From an uncultured Muribaculaceae bacterium (GTDB lineage: Bacteria; Bacteroidota; Bacteroidia; Bacteroidales; Muribaculaceae), in assembly GCA_910585275.1 (NCBI GenBank), contig CAJUCW010000013.1, forward strand, positions 1 to 62,621: a stretch of DNA of 62,621 nucleotides, in the 5' to 3' direction. Each line of letters starts with the position of its first letter. Positions within the stretch are counted from its first letter, which is position 1. Under the pieces are notes generated by a model, which saw nothing but the letters and a program-made list of their open reading frames with translations, was not told the DNA's origin and did no database searches. A program made the position numbers and the translations under genes. This document shows positions 8,294 to 17,167 of the stretch, one piece after another.

Positions 8294-9738
8294 GCACACC
8301 TGGAATTATAATAATGCTGTCAGGGAAGAAAATTTCCCTGGAATATATCCGCGAGGATGGAGCGGGGGTGCCCGCTCCGTTTCCCCGTGGCAACTGGCCG
8401 ATGCCGCTTTCAGCATTTTCGAGGAAAGCAAAAGCGGCATTCGGTACGGACTTGGTTTTCGACATCACCGACAGACTAAAGACACTATTCGAGGAAACGT
8501 TGTCGGCATCCGGCGAGTTGGAATCGTTAAAAGAATCCCTTCCAATCGTCATTCTTATCGAGAACGATGTCACCGACGAAGAGGGGGATTCAATCAAAGA
8601 GAGTTTCAAAAAACTCGGCTATAGCAACGTCGCAATCCTACGCCCTGACCTTCTCGCGGCAGACTATTACCGCAGGGAATATCATCCACAAGGAGTGGTC
8701 ACGGTGAATTCCGACGGCACCGACCTCTACATATCCCTCTCGCTCGATTCACAACCGGGAGGCGTGGCACGCAAGGTGATGCCGGGCGACGGCTACGACC
8801 CTCGCACGGAAGCCCTTGCCGTGAAAATATGGGAACAGGTGCGCGACTACACTATCGACCTCCGAATGGAAAACGAAATGGCGGCTCTCGAACGGGCAGC
8901 ACTCGAATATCTTTCGAGCGGAAGGTCGGAAATGGAAGGGTCTGTCAGACTTTCGGACGGCGGGGAATACGATTTTTTCGTCAACCGTTCGATGGTAAAC
9001 AACGACGGCACCCGCAAAATACAGTCGGCACTTGCCGAATTTCTCACAGAATTCGGCCTTGCCGACAGAAGCCGGAGCGTGCTCGTTCTCCGAGGCGACG
9101 CCATCGGGAGCAACTACCTGAAACAATCGCTAACACCCGGTTTCGGTGAAGTGGCAGAAATGAGCGGAAATCTCCGTGATGCCGTAATCCGGCTCGCCCT
9201 TTACAATGCAGCCGGCATGGTTCAGACGGAAATCGTGAAACCGGAAAAGGAGCCTATATCGAATCTCAGACCGGAACCGGCAAAACAAACATTCGGCTTC
9301 GCGTCGCCACAACCAACAATCCCCACCGAGCAACGGACAACCGACAACGGACAACCGACAACCGATAACGGACAACCGGAAAAAGGAAACGCCCCTATGC
9401 CGATTAAAATCGAGGCGACAGTGGAGACTGTAAAGGCAGGCTTCCTCAAAAAGAAAAAGGTGCTGAAGGTGCGAATTGAAGGGGAAGGTAGCGAGAAACT
9501 GAAATGGCATAGCGTGCTTTGCATTCAGGAGAAACCGCTTTCCACCGTGGAAATGGAAAACGTTGTCAAGGACTATGACCGAGGTTCTAAACTGCCGTTC
9601 AGCCACGACATCGACCTCCCTTTGAAACAGTGTCCCGACGCTAAAAAGCTGCGGATTTACTTCAAACCGCATCCCGACGAACCCGTCGGAATCAACAATG
9701 CATACGAGGTGGCACCATACACCGTCAACCTCGGATAA
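8290..9738 (+). CDS. Degenerate HSP70-like protein with C-terminal beta domain
   Basis: A 482-residue soluble protein overlapping the preceding gene by ATGA. Strong motifs are absent, but the order of elements resembles an HSP70/actin fold. There is an N-terminal strand pair, then a segment (about 85-127) with the cadence of the HSP70 stretch that opens vP...q and closes P.AA..Y (VILIEND to RPDLLAADYY). A phosphate-2-like loop DGTDLYISL starts at D142, and an adenosine-like strand VLRGDAIGS covers about 266-274. Phosphate-binding residues are poorly kept, so ATP turnover is doubtful. Residues about 347-366 form a linker of TTDNGQP repeats. A lysine-rich beta domain follows. I infer a regulatory or pseudo-enzyme partner of the large HSP70-like protein. 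The fold call is tentative. Confidence 0.5.
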   Translation: MSTPGIIIMLSGKKISLEYIREDGAGVPAPFPRGNWPMPLSAFSRKAKAAFGTDLVFDITDRLKTLFEETLSASGELESLKESLPIVILIENDVTDEEGDSIKESFKKLGYSNVAILRPDLLAADYYRREYHPQGVVTVNSDGTDLYISLSLDSQPGGVARKVMPGDGYDPRTEALAVKIWEQVRDYTIDLRMENEMAALERAALEYLSSGRSEMEGSVRLSDGGEYDFFVNRSMVNNDGTRKIQSALAEFLTEFGLADRSRSVLVLRGDAIGSNYLKQSLTPGFGEVAEMSGNLRDAVIRLALYNAAGMVQTEIVKPEKEPISNLRPEPAKQTFGFASPQPTIPTEQRTTDNGQPTTDNGQPEKGNAPMPIKIEATVETVKAGFLKKKKVLKVRIEGEGSEKLKWHSVLCIQEKPLSTVEMENVVKDYDRGSKLPFSHDIDLPLKQCPDAKKLRIYFKPHPDEPVGINNAYEVAPYTVNLG

Positions 9739-9795
9739 GTGCTTTTGCAAATCGTAGGGTTTTCTATAAACGAGCCAATCCTCATTTGCAATCAA

Positions 9796-9812
9796 ACATG
9801 CCGGAGGCATGT
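9796..9812. repeat. ACATGCC palindrome (dispersed repeat family)
   Basis: A perfect 7-bp inverted repeat with a 3-base loop (ACATGCC GGA GGCATGT). A further half copy (ACATGCCTCC) begins near 9826. It fills most of the 123-base gap between the degenerate HSP70-like gene and the GTPase gene. Related copies lie near 50785, 53621, 53666, 56925 and 56964. Confidence 0.8.
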
Positions 9813-9861
9813 CACCGCATTCGAGACATGCCTCCATTTCACAACATTAAAACCTAACACT

Positions 9862-11121
9862 ATGGCTTCAAAAAAAATACTTTGCCCTTACTGCTTCGAA
9901 GAATTCGACAACACACAGGCTTGGTACCAATGCGAAAGCGAAGAACGTGACTCCGACGGCGAATACCGCTGCAAACGTGTCACAAGCTCTGAATACGACC
10001 AATACTGGAAAGGCGAAGACTTGCTCATGCGAAACGTATGGCCGCAGAAAAGCGGGTTTCTCGCTCGTCTTGCCGGACCGAAACTGAATGAACAGAAATG
10101 TCCGCAATGTGGCTACAGGTCCCGTCGTTTTGTGTGCCCGCACTGCTACAACTGGCTTCCCACCGAAATGATTGAGAACGGCGCGGAAATCATCTCTGTC
10201 ATCGGTAGTCCCTCAAGCGGCAAGACCAACTATATTATAGCCCTCATCCATCAGCTTCGCAAATACGGCTATAAGATGAACCTCCAGGCCATCCCGACCC
10301 AGATTTATCGCGACGGCCACAAAGAAGAAGCAACCCAGAACGTCTTCAAGAAGATGGAAACCCAGCTTTTCAACGAAAAATCTGTACTTCAGAAAACCTC
10401 GGATAAAAAGACCGACATCCCTTGGATTTTCCATCTTTCCCAGCCTACCAGCGGAAAAAGCATTTATCTCGTTTTTTACGACACGGCAGGCGAGAAATTC
10501 CAGATAGACATTAAAAACAACACGAAGTATCTGAAAGAGTCTTCGGGAGTAATATTGATTCTCGACACGCTCTCGATCAATTATATCCAGAATATTCTTA
10601 AAAAGAAAAATCTTGACGGACTGGGCGGAGCAAGTGCCAATTATGAAGATATCCAAACTGCTCTTAACCAATTTAAGACACAATCGGGAATAAAAATAGA
10701 GAATAAACCTTTCGCCTTCGTTTTCAGTAAATTCGATGCGATAATAGACAATAAGGATGAACTTGATTTTGCTGCCGATGAGTTTATTACAGGCAATAAA
10801 AAATCCGACAGTTCATATATAAAAACCGGTACGCTTGACCTATCGAAAATCGATTCAATCAGCGAATCGATAGAAGAAGCCCTGTACGGACAGTGGGGAA
10901 TGGGTCCTCTTGCATTATATGCAAGCAGTTGGGGAGCCAAAGAAGGAGTCAGAGATCCCAACAATCCAGCCAACAAATACAAATTCTTCGGGGTCTCGGC
11001 CTTCGGCTCGATGCCCGATGAGAACGGCTTGCTTGAGAAGGTGGAGCCTTACCGCGTTATGGACCCACTTTTGTGGATACTCCACAAACTCGGTCAATTC
11101 AACATTCCAACAACAAAATAA
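9862..11121 (+). CDS. Zinc-ribbon GTPase (DO-GTPase-like)
   Basis: A 419-residue soluble protein, starting at the ATG before ASKKILCPYC. Upstream in-frame codons run through a repeat and are unlikely to be used. The N-terminus holds two zinc-ribbon-like pairs: CPYC near residue 8, and CPQC with CPHC around 76-95. The GTPase domain has Walker A GSPSSGKT (115-122), a G3-type DTAG (207-210) and a G4-like SKFD (about 289-292). Specificity for GTP is plausible but the G4 is non-canonical (NKxD expected). The pairing with a GAP1-like protein 8 bases downstream matches the DO-GTPase/GAP1 partnership I recall from conflict-system surveys. It probably acts as the switch that the downstream protein senses or regulates. 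Confidence 0.75.
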   Translation: MASKKILCPYCFEEFDNTQAWYQCESEERDSDGEYRCKRVTSSEYDQYWKGEDLLMRNVWPQKSGFLARLAGPKLNEQKCPQCGYRSRRFVCPHCYNWLPTEMIENGAEIISVIGSPSSGKTNYIIALIHQLRKYGYKMNLQAIPTQIYRDGHKEEATQNVFKKMETQLFNEKSVLQKTSDKKTDIPWIFHLSQPTSGKSIYLVFYDTAGEKFQIDIKNNTKYLKESSGVILILDTLSINYIQNILKKKNLDGLGGASANYEDIQTALNQFKTQSGIKIENKPFAFVFSKFDAIIDNKDELDFAADEFITGNKKSDSSYIKTGTLDLSKIDSISESIEEALYGQWGMGPLALYASSWGAKEGVRDPNNPANKYKFFGVSAFGSMPDENGLLEKVEPYRVMDPLLWILHKLGQFNIPTTK

Positions 11122-11129
11122 CCACAGCC

Positions 11130-13631
11130 ATGAAATACGCCCACGTAATTTACAACTCTTCGGAGAAGAGCAAGACTGGATCGGTAGGGTTCGGCGTAAG
11201 ATGCACAACAGAAGGGACTCCTGTAGAACTGACAAGTGCTATGGAAGAAAACGACATCTTCTCGTTTGCAGAAGCCGGGCCGTCACTCTCTCCTTCCGCC
11301 TTGGCGGCAAATCCCGACTCCATCAGGCAGATTGTGCCTACATATTTCTTCAGGTCAGTACCCCTACCCGACAAAAGCCGGGCATTCGTGCTCGGTCGTA
11401 AAATCGCCGTGGGCTTCGACTATACCTTCTATCTAAACGGCAAGCCGGGGCGTCTGGGCAACTACGTGGTGGATTCCTACGTATTCCCCCAGCCTCCGAC
11501 AGCCAAAGAATTTGAAATCCTCCTTGAAGACGCCGAATCGGGAAGCAACCATTTCATCCCGTCGTCGCCCGTGCCAACCCCCGACAACCGCGAGATGATT
11601 GAAATATCGCTCGGACATAAGCCCGACCTTCCGGTGGAAGAGCGTCCGTTCACTTCGCGTACCATGCTGAAAGTGAGTCCGCAGGCCATAGAGCTTCTCT
11701 TCTCGTTCATCCAATCACGCAAGGAAGAAAAACCGGTGCTCGTAAAAAGCGACATCGCAACCCCACCGCGTCTTATGGCGGAACTCGCCATGCTCATGCC
11801 TGAGAATCAGATTGAAAACCTCACCTTCATCACCAACCATACCGACGAAGGGAAGAAGAAGGGCATAAACATCGTGTTTATCAATGAGTATTACACTTTT
11901 GAGATATTCAAGAAGCAATGGGTGTGGCTCGACCTTGAAGCCAATGCGCAATGCGAAAGCGCTGAGGCTACACTTTTCCGTGAAACAGTGAAAAAATACG
12001 TGGAGCAGGGTGATTTCGAAGCTATCCACAAACTCGTGGGCTGGTGTCTCTCCTCCATGTATGAGAAAGGAAAATCTTTCCCTCGCGAAACGCAGACGCA
12101 GCTCTATAACTACGTCTATAATTATCCGGAGTTCCGCATCAAACAGATTGCCACCGACCAGAATCTCCGCCTCACCCTCAACGACTATTTTCTCTCCAAT
12201 CCCGAGGAGAAGAAAAAATTCGACATCTCTCTTCAGGAATGGTTCCGCAGCATCCAAGAACACGACCTCGACGAACTATGGCAATGGATCGAATATATCA
12301 TTGCTGTCAGTCCGATTGATTGCAAGGATACAATCAACGTTTACAAAACGACCATAACCCACACAGTGTTCGAGACACAGGAATCCTTCGCAGCATTCTA
12401 TAATCGTTTCAGAAACCGATTCCAGGAAGTATTGAGATTCGTTGACATGGCGGCATTCCCGGAAAAAGACGTTTATCTCTCGGCAATGCCTGCCGATTGG
12501 GAAAGGCTATATCCTCTGTTCCTCGGCGACAAAGTAAGGAATCATGAATACCTGGCGGGGAGGATGATATCCGACAATATCGACCCTACGATGCGTCAGC
12601 GCATCGTGGCGAAAGAAATCAGTCAGCAAGAAGGCTACATCAAAGCCCTCACCGGCATTCTTTCCAAAGGAGCCGGAAGGATTGAAAGCAAAGTCACGAA
12701 GATTCTTTTTGAAGAACTTTCGAAACAAAACCGTGTGTCGCCCGACTTTTTCGAACTCTTTCCCTCGAAATTAGACGACGGTTTCTACACCAGCCTTTAC
12801 ATCTGGCAACTCCAGAATTTCCACCCCAGAAACCCGGCAGACGTAAAAAAACTCGCTGATTATCTAATTCTTTTCCTTAAAAACGACAGGGCTACGACAT
12901 GGGCTTCCGAAACAATAGGCGCCAACGTCTTCACGCAACTGTATGCGGCCGTTAAAGAATCGCTCAAACGCAAGGCAATAACCCGTCAGGAAGCGTCGGC
13001 AATATGCGTGACGATGACCGGCAGCCCCTATCCACGCAAAAACGTAGAACCGTTCGAAATATTGAACAAAGTTCTGAGCCATGCCGACACACATGGGGAA
13101 AGCCGCGTAGGAAGTCTCTGGGAAGTGAGCAAAGAACTTGGCGACAAAGAATATCTTACCAAGATTACGCCTTCTATGCTGGCTTATGCTGAAATGGTCT
13201 TTGCAAAGAAAAATCCCGAGCAATTCTATGAATTGTGCGGATACATCCTTGATAAAGGAATCCTGAGCCATGAGAGACTTATTGAGGTGGCAAAGCATTC
13301 ACTTTTCCAAAACTATTATTACTGCGGGATACTCCGTTATGAAGACAAAAAACCGCAGGAGCAACTTGACTTCCTTATAAACGAAACGGGCAAAAGCGAT
13401 GAAGAGGCACTGAAGTTCCTTGAAAAAGCTTTCCCGAAGAGTTATGAAAAAATCCTCAAGAGCCGGCAACCCTCGCTGATGCAAAAAATGTCGGGCATGT
13501 TCAAGAATATGTTTGGCAAAAAGCAGGCTGAAAAAGAGGTGGATTCCGACAAATCAACGTATTCCGGTAAAAAAACGGATTCCAGCAATAAGGAAACCTC
13601 TAAAAAGATTGATTCACGCGCTAAAAAATAA
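11130..13631 (+). CDS. GAP1-like GTPase-associated protein
   Basis: An 833-residue soluble protein, starting at the ATG before KYAHVIYN. An earlier in-frame TTG would overlap the GTPase gene and is less likely. The N-terminal region (about 1-200) has the look of the GTPase-associated protein 1 N-terminal domain: an opening HVIYNSSE strand, a FFRSVPLPD segment, and a GRLGNYVVDSYVF signature near 108-121. The middle and C-terminal parts (about 230-780) are charged and helix-rich, suggesting a long helical-repeat scaffold. The tail is Lys/Ser-rich (KKTDSSNKETSKK) and probably disordered. No nucleotide-binding or protease motif is visible. By its domain and its 8-base spacing it should partner the upstream GTPase. 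Assignment to GAP1 is from memory of the family signature and needs a profile search. Confidence 0.6.
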   Translation: MKYAHVIYNSSEKSKTGSVGFGVRCTTEGTPVELTSAMEENDIFSFAEAGPSLSPSALAANPDSIRQIVPTYFFRSVPLPDKSRAFVLGRKIAVGFDYTFYLNGKPGRLGNYVVDSYVFPQPPTAKEFEILLEDAESGSNHFIPSSPVPTPDNREMIEISLGHKPDLPVEERPFTSRTMLKVSPQAIELLFSFIQSRKEEKPVLVKSDIATPPRLMAELAMLMPENQIENLTFITNHTDEGKKKGINIVFINEYYTFEIFKKQWVWLDLEANAQCESAEATLFRETVKKYVEQGDFEAIHKLVGWCLSSMYEKGKSFPRETQTQLYNYVYNYPEFRIKQIATDQNLRLTLNDYFLSNPEEKKKFDISLQEWFRSIQEHDLDELWQWIEYIIAVSPIDCKDTINVYKTTITHTVFETQESFAAFYNRFRNRFQEVLRFVDMAAFPEKDVYLSAMPADWERLYPLFLGDKVRNHEYLAGRMISDNIDPTMRQRIVAKEISQQEGYIKALTGILSKGAGRIESKVTKILFEELSKQNRVSPDFFELFPSKLDDGFYTSLYIWQLQNFHPRNPADVKKLADYLILFLKNDRATTWASETIGANVFTQLYAAVKESLKRKAITRQEASAICVTMTGSPYPRKNVEPFEILNKVLSHADTHGESRVGSLWEVSKELGDKEYLTKITPSMLAYAEMVFAKKNPEQFYELCGYILDKGILSHERLIEVAKHSLFQNYYYCGILRYEDKKPQEQLDFLINETGKSDEEALKFLEKAFPKSYEKILKSRQPSLMQKMSGMFKNMFGKKQAEKEVDSDKSTYSGKKTDSSNKETSKKIDSRAKK

Positions 13632-13641
13632 GTTTACCTTT

Positions 13642-15678
13642 ATGAAACGGTTACTGAATATAATTATGCTTTTCCTAGTGACTCTTTCCTTCTCACCGGG
13701 AATAAGCGCCGCCGAATTCGGGGAACATCCCGAAAGGGCGAAACAACGTTACGTGATTTCCTCCGGGAAAAAACTCAATGTTCGCACAAAACCCTCTACC
13801 AAAGGGAAACTAATCTATCAGCTCCGTCCGGGAGACGTAGTGTATATCGATTCGCTGCGTGTCACTTCCGCCGGAGGCTATGATTGGATATCCATCACCG
13901 ACAAGTGGGGGCAAGGTTTCCCGCAAGCAGGCTACGTCACCAACCTTAACCGCTTCGTGGCGGAAGACAATCCCCTCTACGACCCACCCACTGAAGAACA
14001 GAAAAAAATAGAGGATGCCGTGGAGAGTTCGCAGAAAGTGGCGAAATGGATTATGCTCGTGCTCTCCATAATATTCGCCATCTGGTTCATTTGGGCTTAC
14101 TTCGCGGAAGAGGGCAAGGAGAAGCTTATCGGCTACAAGGACAACGGCATGCGCCGCACGTTCTTCTTCAACGCACAGCCTTACACCGCCATCATCTACA
14201 TCACCCTATTCCTTGTTGCCGCCATAGCGGCCTCGGTAGTGTCGCTCATAGCTGTGGGCGGAGTGGTGTTCGTGCTCTTATGGATAGTAAAGATTCTATG
14301 CTACGCTCTTGTATGGATTGGCATTATCATGTGTATTCTATGCGTCATCGGCACAATCGGGGGTGCGCTCGTATGCATAGTCGGAATAATAATCGGAGGT
14401 CTGATATGGTATTACGATGATGCCATAGAAAGCTTTGCGGAGGCATGTGCCGACACAGGCCTTAATTTCTTCAACGAGTTCAACATCTTCGGCTTCACCG
14501 TCGATATGGCTGTGGAATACTGGCAACCGGCCCTCATTGCAGTGGCTACGCCTATTGTACTGTTCCTTGCGCTTGCCGTGATATGGCTGCTGGCCGCCGG
14601 TGCGTTGATACTCTTCGAAAAAATAATGACCAAGCGCTACAGCATCAAACATCCGTGCCCGCATTGCCACCAGCCTTCCGAACCCGCTACGTATATGTCG
14701 AAAGGTCCCGACGGCTATGAATATATCCCCAACGATATCCAGCTACGTCCGGGAATGTACGGATTGTTCCATATCACCCATCCCGTCACCGAAGAGAGGA
14801 TGCCTACAATGATTCTAAACGGACGTGACAAAATGCCTCGCGAATGCGCCAACTGCGGAAAACGCATCCAAGCGGACGAAGGCACCGAACTCCATCTCGC
14901 AATGGTTGGCACAGCACAGTCAGGGAAGAGCACCCTCACCTACCGTATGATTGCCGAGATATTCTCTCGGGCCGGCGAAGACAAGGTGGATTTCACCGAT
15001 GCTCGCGACACCATCAAAGACCGCGAAATGGTGCGCAAAATCAAGTCCATAAGCAAGCGCGGTTACATCGCCGACGACGATATGCCGGCAAAAACCGCCA
15101 CAAACGACCTTGCATCGACCCAGCTCATAATAAAGCGCAACCACATGCCGGTGCCCTACCGTCTTTTCATCAACGACGTTGGCGGCGAGCTTTTCGACCC
15201 GGAAAACAAGGCTCAATCAAGCAACGCCACTCGCTATTTCCGCAACGTGGATACCATCCTTATGATGATTGATCCCATAACCACCGACCTTTCCGACTGC
15301 GACACTTCCGACGCTTATACGGAATGGCTCACCCGCTTTGACAAGGATGCCGCCGTAAAACTCCGGATAAAAGACATCCAGGACACTATCGACAACCAGA
15401 TTCAGCAACACGGCAACAACCCGAAGAGAATCCATCTCAATCTCGTGCTCCCGAAGAAAGACCTCGGATATATCCCCGGCGACATCAACCTCGATTCGCA
15501 GGAAGACCTGAAACGTTACATGATTGAGGAGATGGGGCTCGGCGACCTCTTCAACTGGGCCTCCAAGTTCGCTTCCATCACGCTTTATGCCGTAGGCGCC
15601 ACCTCAAAAGGGAAAGACTCCAACATTTCGCCGATAATCGACAAAGTCATTGTCAATCAGCTCGGAATAAAGATCTAA
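13642..15678 (+). CDS. Envelope-anchored SH3/multi-TM/zinc-ribbon GTPase
   Basis: A 678-residue protein, starting at the ATG before KRLLNIIMLFL, which gives a clean signal peptide (cleavage near residue 23). Residues about 35-105 form a bacterial SH3 domain (LNVRTKPSTKGKLIYQLRPGD), a fold that often binds cell-wall peptides. Hydrophobic helices follow at about 135-155, 178-270 (several) and 297-328. The cytoplasmic part has a zinc-ribbon (CPHC near 338, CANC near 404) and a GTPase domain with Walker A GTAQSGKS (423-430) and G3 DVGG (from D512). A PKKD near 603 may serve as G4. The architecture places a wall-facing sensor and a cytosolic switch on one chain. It is the last gene of the cluster, 10 bases after the GAP1-like gene and before a strong hairpin. 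It is related to the other zinc-ribbon GTPase in motif order. Confidence 0.75.
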   Translation: MKRLLNIIMLFLVTLSFSPGISAAEFGEHPERAKQRYVISSGKKLNVRTKPSTKGKLIYQLRPGDVVYIDSLRVTSAGGYDWISITDKWGQGFPQAGYVTNLNRFVAEDNPLYDPPTEEQKKIEDAVESSQKVAKWIMLVLSIIFAIWFIWAYFAEEGKEKLIGYKDNGMRRTFFFNAQPYTAIIYITLFLVAAIAASVVSLIAVGGVVFVLLWIVKILCYALVWIGIIMCILCVIGTIGGALVCIVGIIIGGLIWYYDDAIESFAEACADTGLNFFNEFNIFGFTVDMAVEYWQPALIAVATPIVLFLALAVIWLLAAGALILFEKIMTKRYSIKHPCPHCHQPSEPATYMSKGPDGYEYIPNDIQLRPGMYGLFHITHPVTEERMPTMILNGRDKMPRECANCGKRIQADEGTELHLAMVGTAQSGKSTLTYRMIAEIFSRAGEDKVDFTDARDTIKDREMVRKIKSISKRGYIADDDMPAKTATNDLASTQLIIKRNHMPVPYRLFINDVGGELFDPENKAQSSNATRYFRNVDTILMMIDPITTDLSDCDTSDAYTEWLTRFDKDAAVKLRIKDIQDTIDNQIQQHGNNPKRIHLNLVLPKKDLGYIPGDINLDSQEDLKRYMIEEMGLGDLFNWASKFASITLYAVGATSKGKDSNISPIIDKVIVNQLGIKI

Positions 15679-15694
15679 AAACGCCCTAATACTG

Positions 15695-15733
15695 AAAGCC
15701 GCCGAAGTGAATCTGATTCACTTCGGCGGCTTT
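15695..15733. terminator. Perfect 18-bp hairpin at the end of the NTPase cluster
   Basis: Arms 15695-15712 and 15716-15733 are fully complementary with a 3-base loop. The stem begins with AAA and ends with TTT, so it can serve both strands. It sits 17 bases after the last cluster stop and about 117 bases before the 3' end of the opposing GH88 gene. Confidence 0.75.
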
Positions 15734-15849
15734 CATACGCCCCTGTCTCCCAAGAAATTGAAAGCAATGGCGGCTTCAACAATAAAATGAAAGACCCATT
15801 TTCCGGCTTAACAAGGAAAATACAAGGCGATGGGTATAACCAACATTCT

Positions 15850-17097
15850 TCACATCGAAGCCCTAAGTTCCGAACTTTTTTTGTCACGTTCAGCCAGCCT
15901 CTGCAACGCCTCCAGATAATAATAGTCGGCATAGATTATCGAAGCGTCGATTTCAGATCCTGCCGGATGATGGCCGGTGGAATGCAGCAGGAATGAGGAA
16001 TGGTCGGCGGCGGTCTTATAAGCCGGCGATGAAAGCGACGTAAGCATCTTTCTGGCGCTCGCTACGTAACGTTTCCCGAGTGTCTCGTCAACGTAGCTGC
16101 TGAGTTCAAGAAGGGCCGAAGCCACCACACAAGCGGCCGAGGCGTCGCGTGGAGCATCAGGAATCGCGGGATCGTCGAAATCCCAATAGGGTACATAATC
16201 TTCCGGAAGACGCGAGAGGTAGGCGTCTGTCACTTTTTTGGCGAATTCGAGATATTTGGGGTCTTTCGTTTCACGATAAACCACCGTATAGCCATATACA
16301 GCCCATGACTGTCCACGCGCCCAGGTACTGTTGTCGGCATATCCCTGATGGGTACATCCTCTGATAAAGTCTCCCGACTCAGGGTTATATACAGCCACAT
16401 GGTAGCATGTACCGTCAGGACGGAAATGATACTTCATGGTGGTGTCGGCATGGCTCACTGCTATGTCATAAAGACGCTTGTCACCTCCGTTTCTCGCAGC
16501 CCAGAATAGCATTTCGAGATTCATCATAGTATCCATTATGGAGTTATGTCCTCCGAACATTTCCACATTCCTCGGCCATGCCATCAAAGTCCCTACATTC
16601 GGATTAAAAAGTGTGGCAAGCGAATCGGCGGCCGCTATGATGGTTTTCTTGTATTCGTCATATCCGGTCTGCTCATACCCTTTGCCATAGCTGCAAAAGA
16701 AAAGGAAACCGAGGTCATGGTCGAAAACGGGAAGGTCAAGGATAGGACCGACCTCAGCAGTATAACGTTCCGCCTGTTTTCTCACTTCGGAATCTTTCGA
16801 CGACGCATAATCCATCCACAAAATTCCGGGCCAGAATCCGCTGCACCACTCTTCGGCACACGATTTGCGGCAATGCCAATCCCTGGCATCGCCTTCGACG
16901 TTGCGTGGCATCATCGAATAATCCACCGAATCCGTGCCTGCACCAAGACGCGTCAACGCAAGCGTCACCTTGTCATGGCAGCAAGAAAGTTCCTTTTCCA
17001 CGTCAAGCGCTTCCTCGGCTGAAGCACTGACACATGAGTAAAGTCCCACCCCGGCCAATACGCTTAAAACTCCTGTTGCAATATGTTTTATTTTCAT
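15850..17097 (-). CDS. GH88 unsaturated glucuronyl hydrolase, lipoprotein
   Basis: About 415 residues from the ATG before KIKHIATG. An upstream in-frame start adds 13 residues without signal character. A lipobox (VGLYSC, cysteine near residue 22) marks it as a lipoprotein. GH88 hallmarks are present: the SGFWPGILW motif, HNSIMDTMMNLEMLFWA with a candidate catalytic aspartate, and DNSTWARGQSW. GH88 enzymes hydrate the 4,5-unsaturated uronic acid left at the non-reducing end by polysaccharide lyases, releasing it from the oligosaccharide. It is the last gene of the minus-strand operon, about 70 bases after GH43. That fits a pathway in which the heparinase-like protein upstream makes unsaturated ends. 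GH105 is a related alternative, but the motifs favour GH88. Confidence 0.85.
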   Translation of the reverse strand: MKIKHIATGVLSVLAGVGLYSCVSASAEEALDVEKELSCCHDKVTLALTRLGAGTDSVDYSMMPRNVEGDARDWHCRKSCAEEWCSGFWPGILWMDYASSKDSEVRKQAERYTAEVGPILDLPVFDHDLGFLFFCSYGKGYEQTGYDEYKKTIIAAADSLATLFNPNVGTLMAWPRNVEMFGGHNSIMDTMMNLEMLFWAARNGGDKRLYDIAVSHADTTMKYHFRPDGTCYHVAVYNPESGDFIRGCTHQGYADNSTWARGQSWAVYGYTVVYRETKDPKYLEFAKKVTDAYLSRLPEDYVPYWDFDDPAIPDAPRDASAACVVASALLELSSYVDETLGKRYVASARKMLTSLSSPAYKTAADHSSFLLHSTGHHPAGSEIDASIIYADYYYLEALQRLAERDKKSSELRASM

Positions 17098-17126
17098 TAT
17101 TATAAAATTTACCTTTTCATTTAATC

Positions 17127-17165
17127 GATTATGCATTATGAATTATGCATTTTGCATTTTGCATT
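17127..17165. repeat. ATGCAT-rich intergenic repeat
   Basis: ATTATGCATTATGAATTATG followed by two TTTGCAT-type units lies between the GH43 stop and the GH88 start. Related copies occur at 26134-26268 and 57318-57345. They are self-complementary and dispersed. Confidence 0.7.
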
Positions 17166-17167
17166 CC

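Noticed and set aside
9739..9861. N-terminal extension of the zinc-ribbon GTPase
   Set aside because: The extension would start with GTG at the previous stop and translate the ACATGCC repeat. The ATG at 9862 leads straight into the zinc-ribbon.
13513..13641. Lysine-rich N-terminal extension of the SH3/GTPase protein
   Set aside because: It overlaps the GAP1-like gene out of frame and would bury the signal peptide that begins at 13642.
263..15678. Diversity-generating retroelement attached to the conflict-type cluster
   Set aside because: No reverse transcriptase, template repeat or variable repeat was found in the window.
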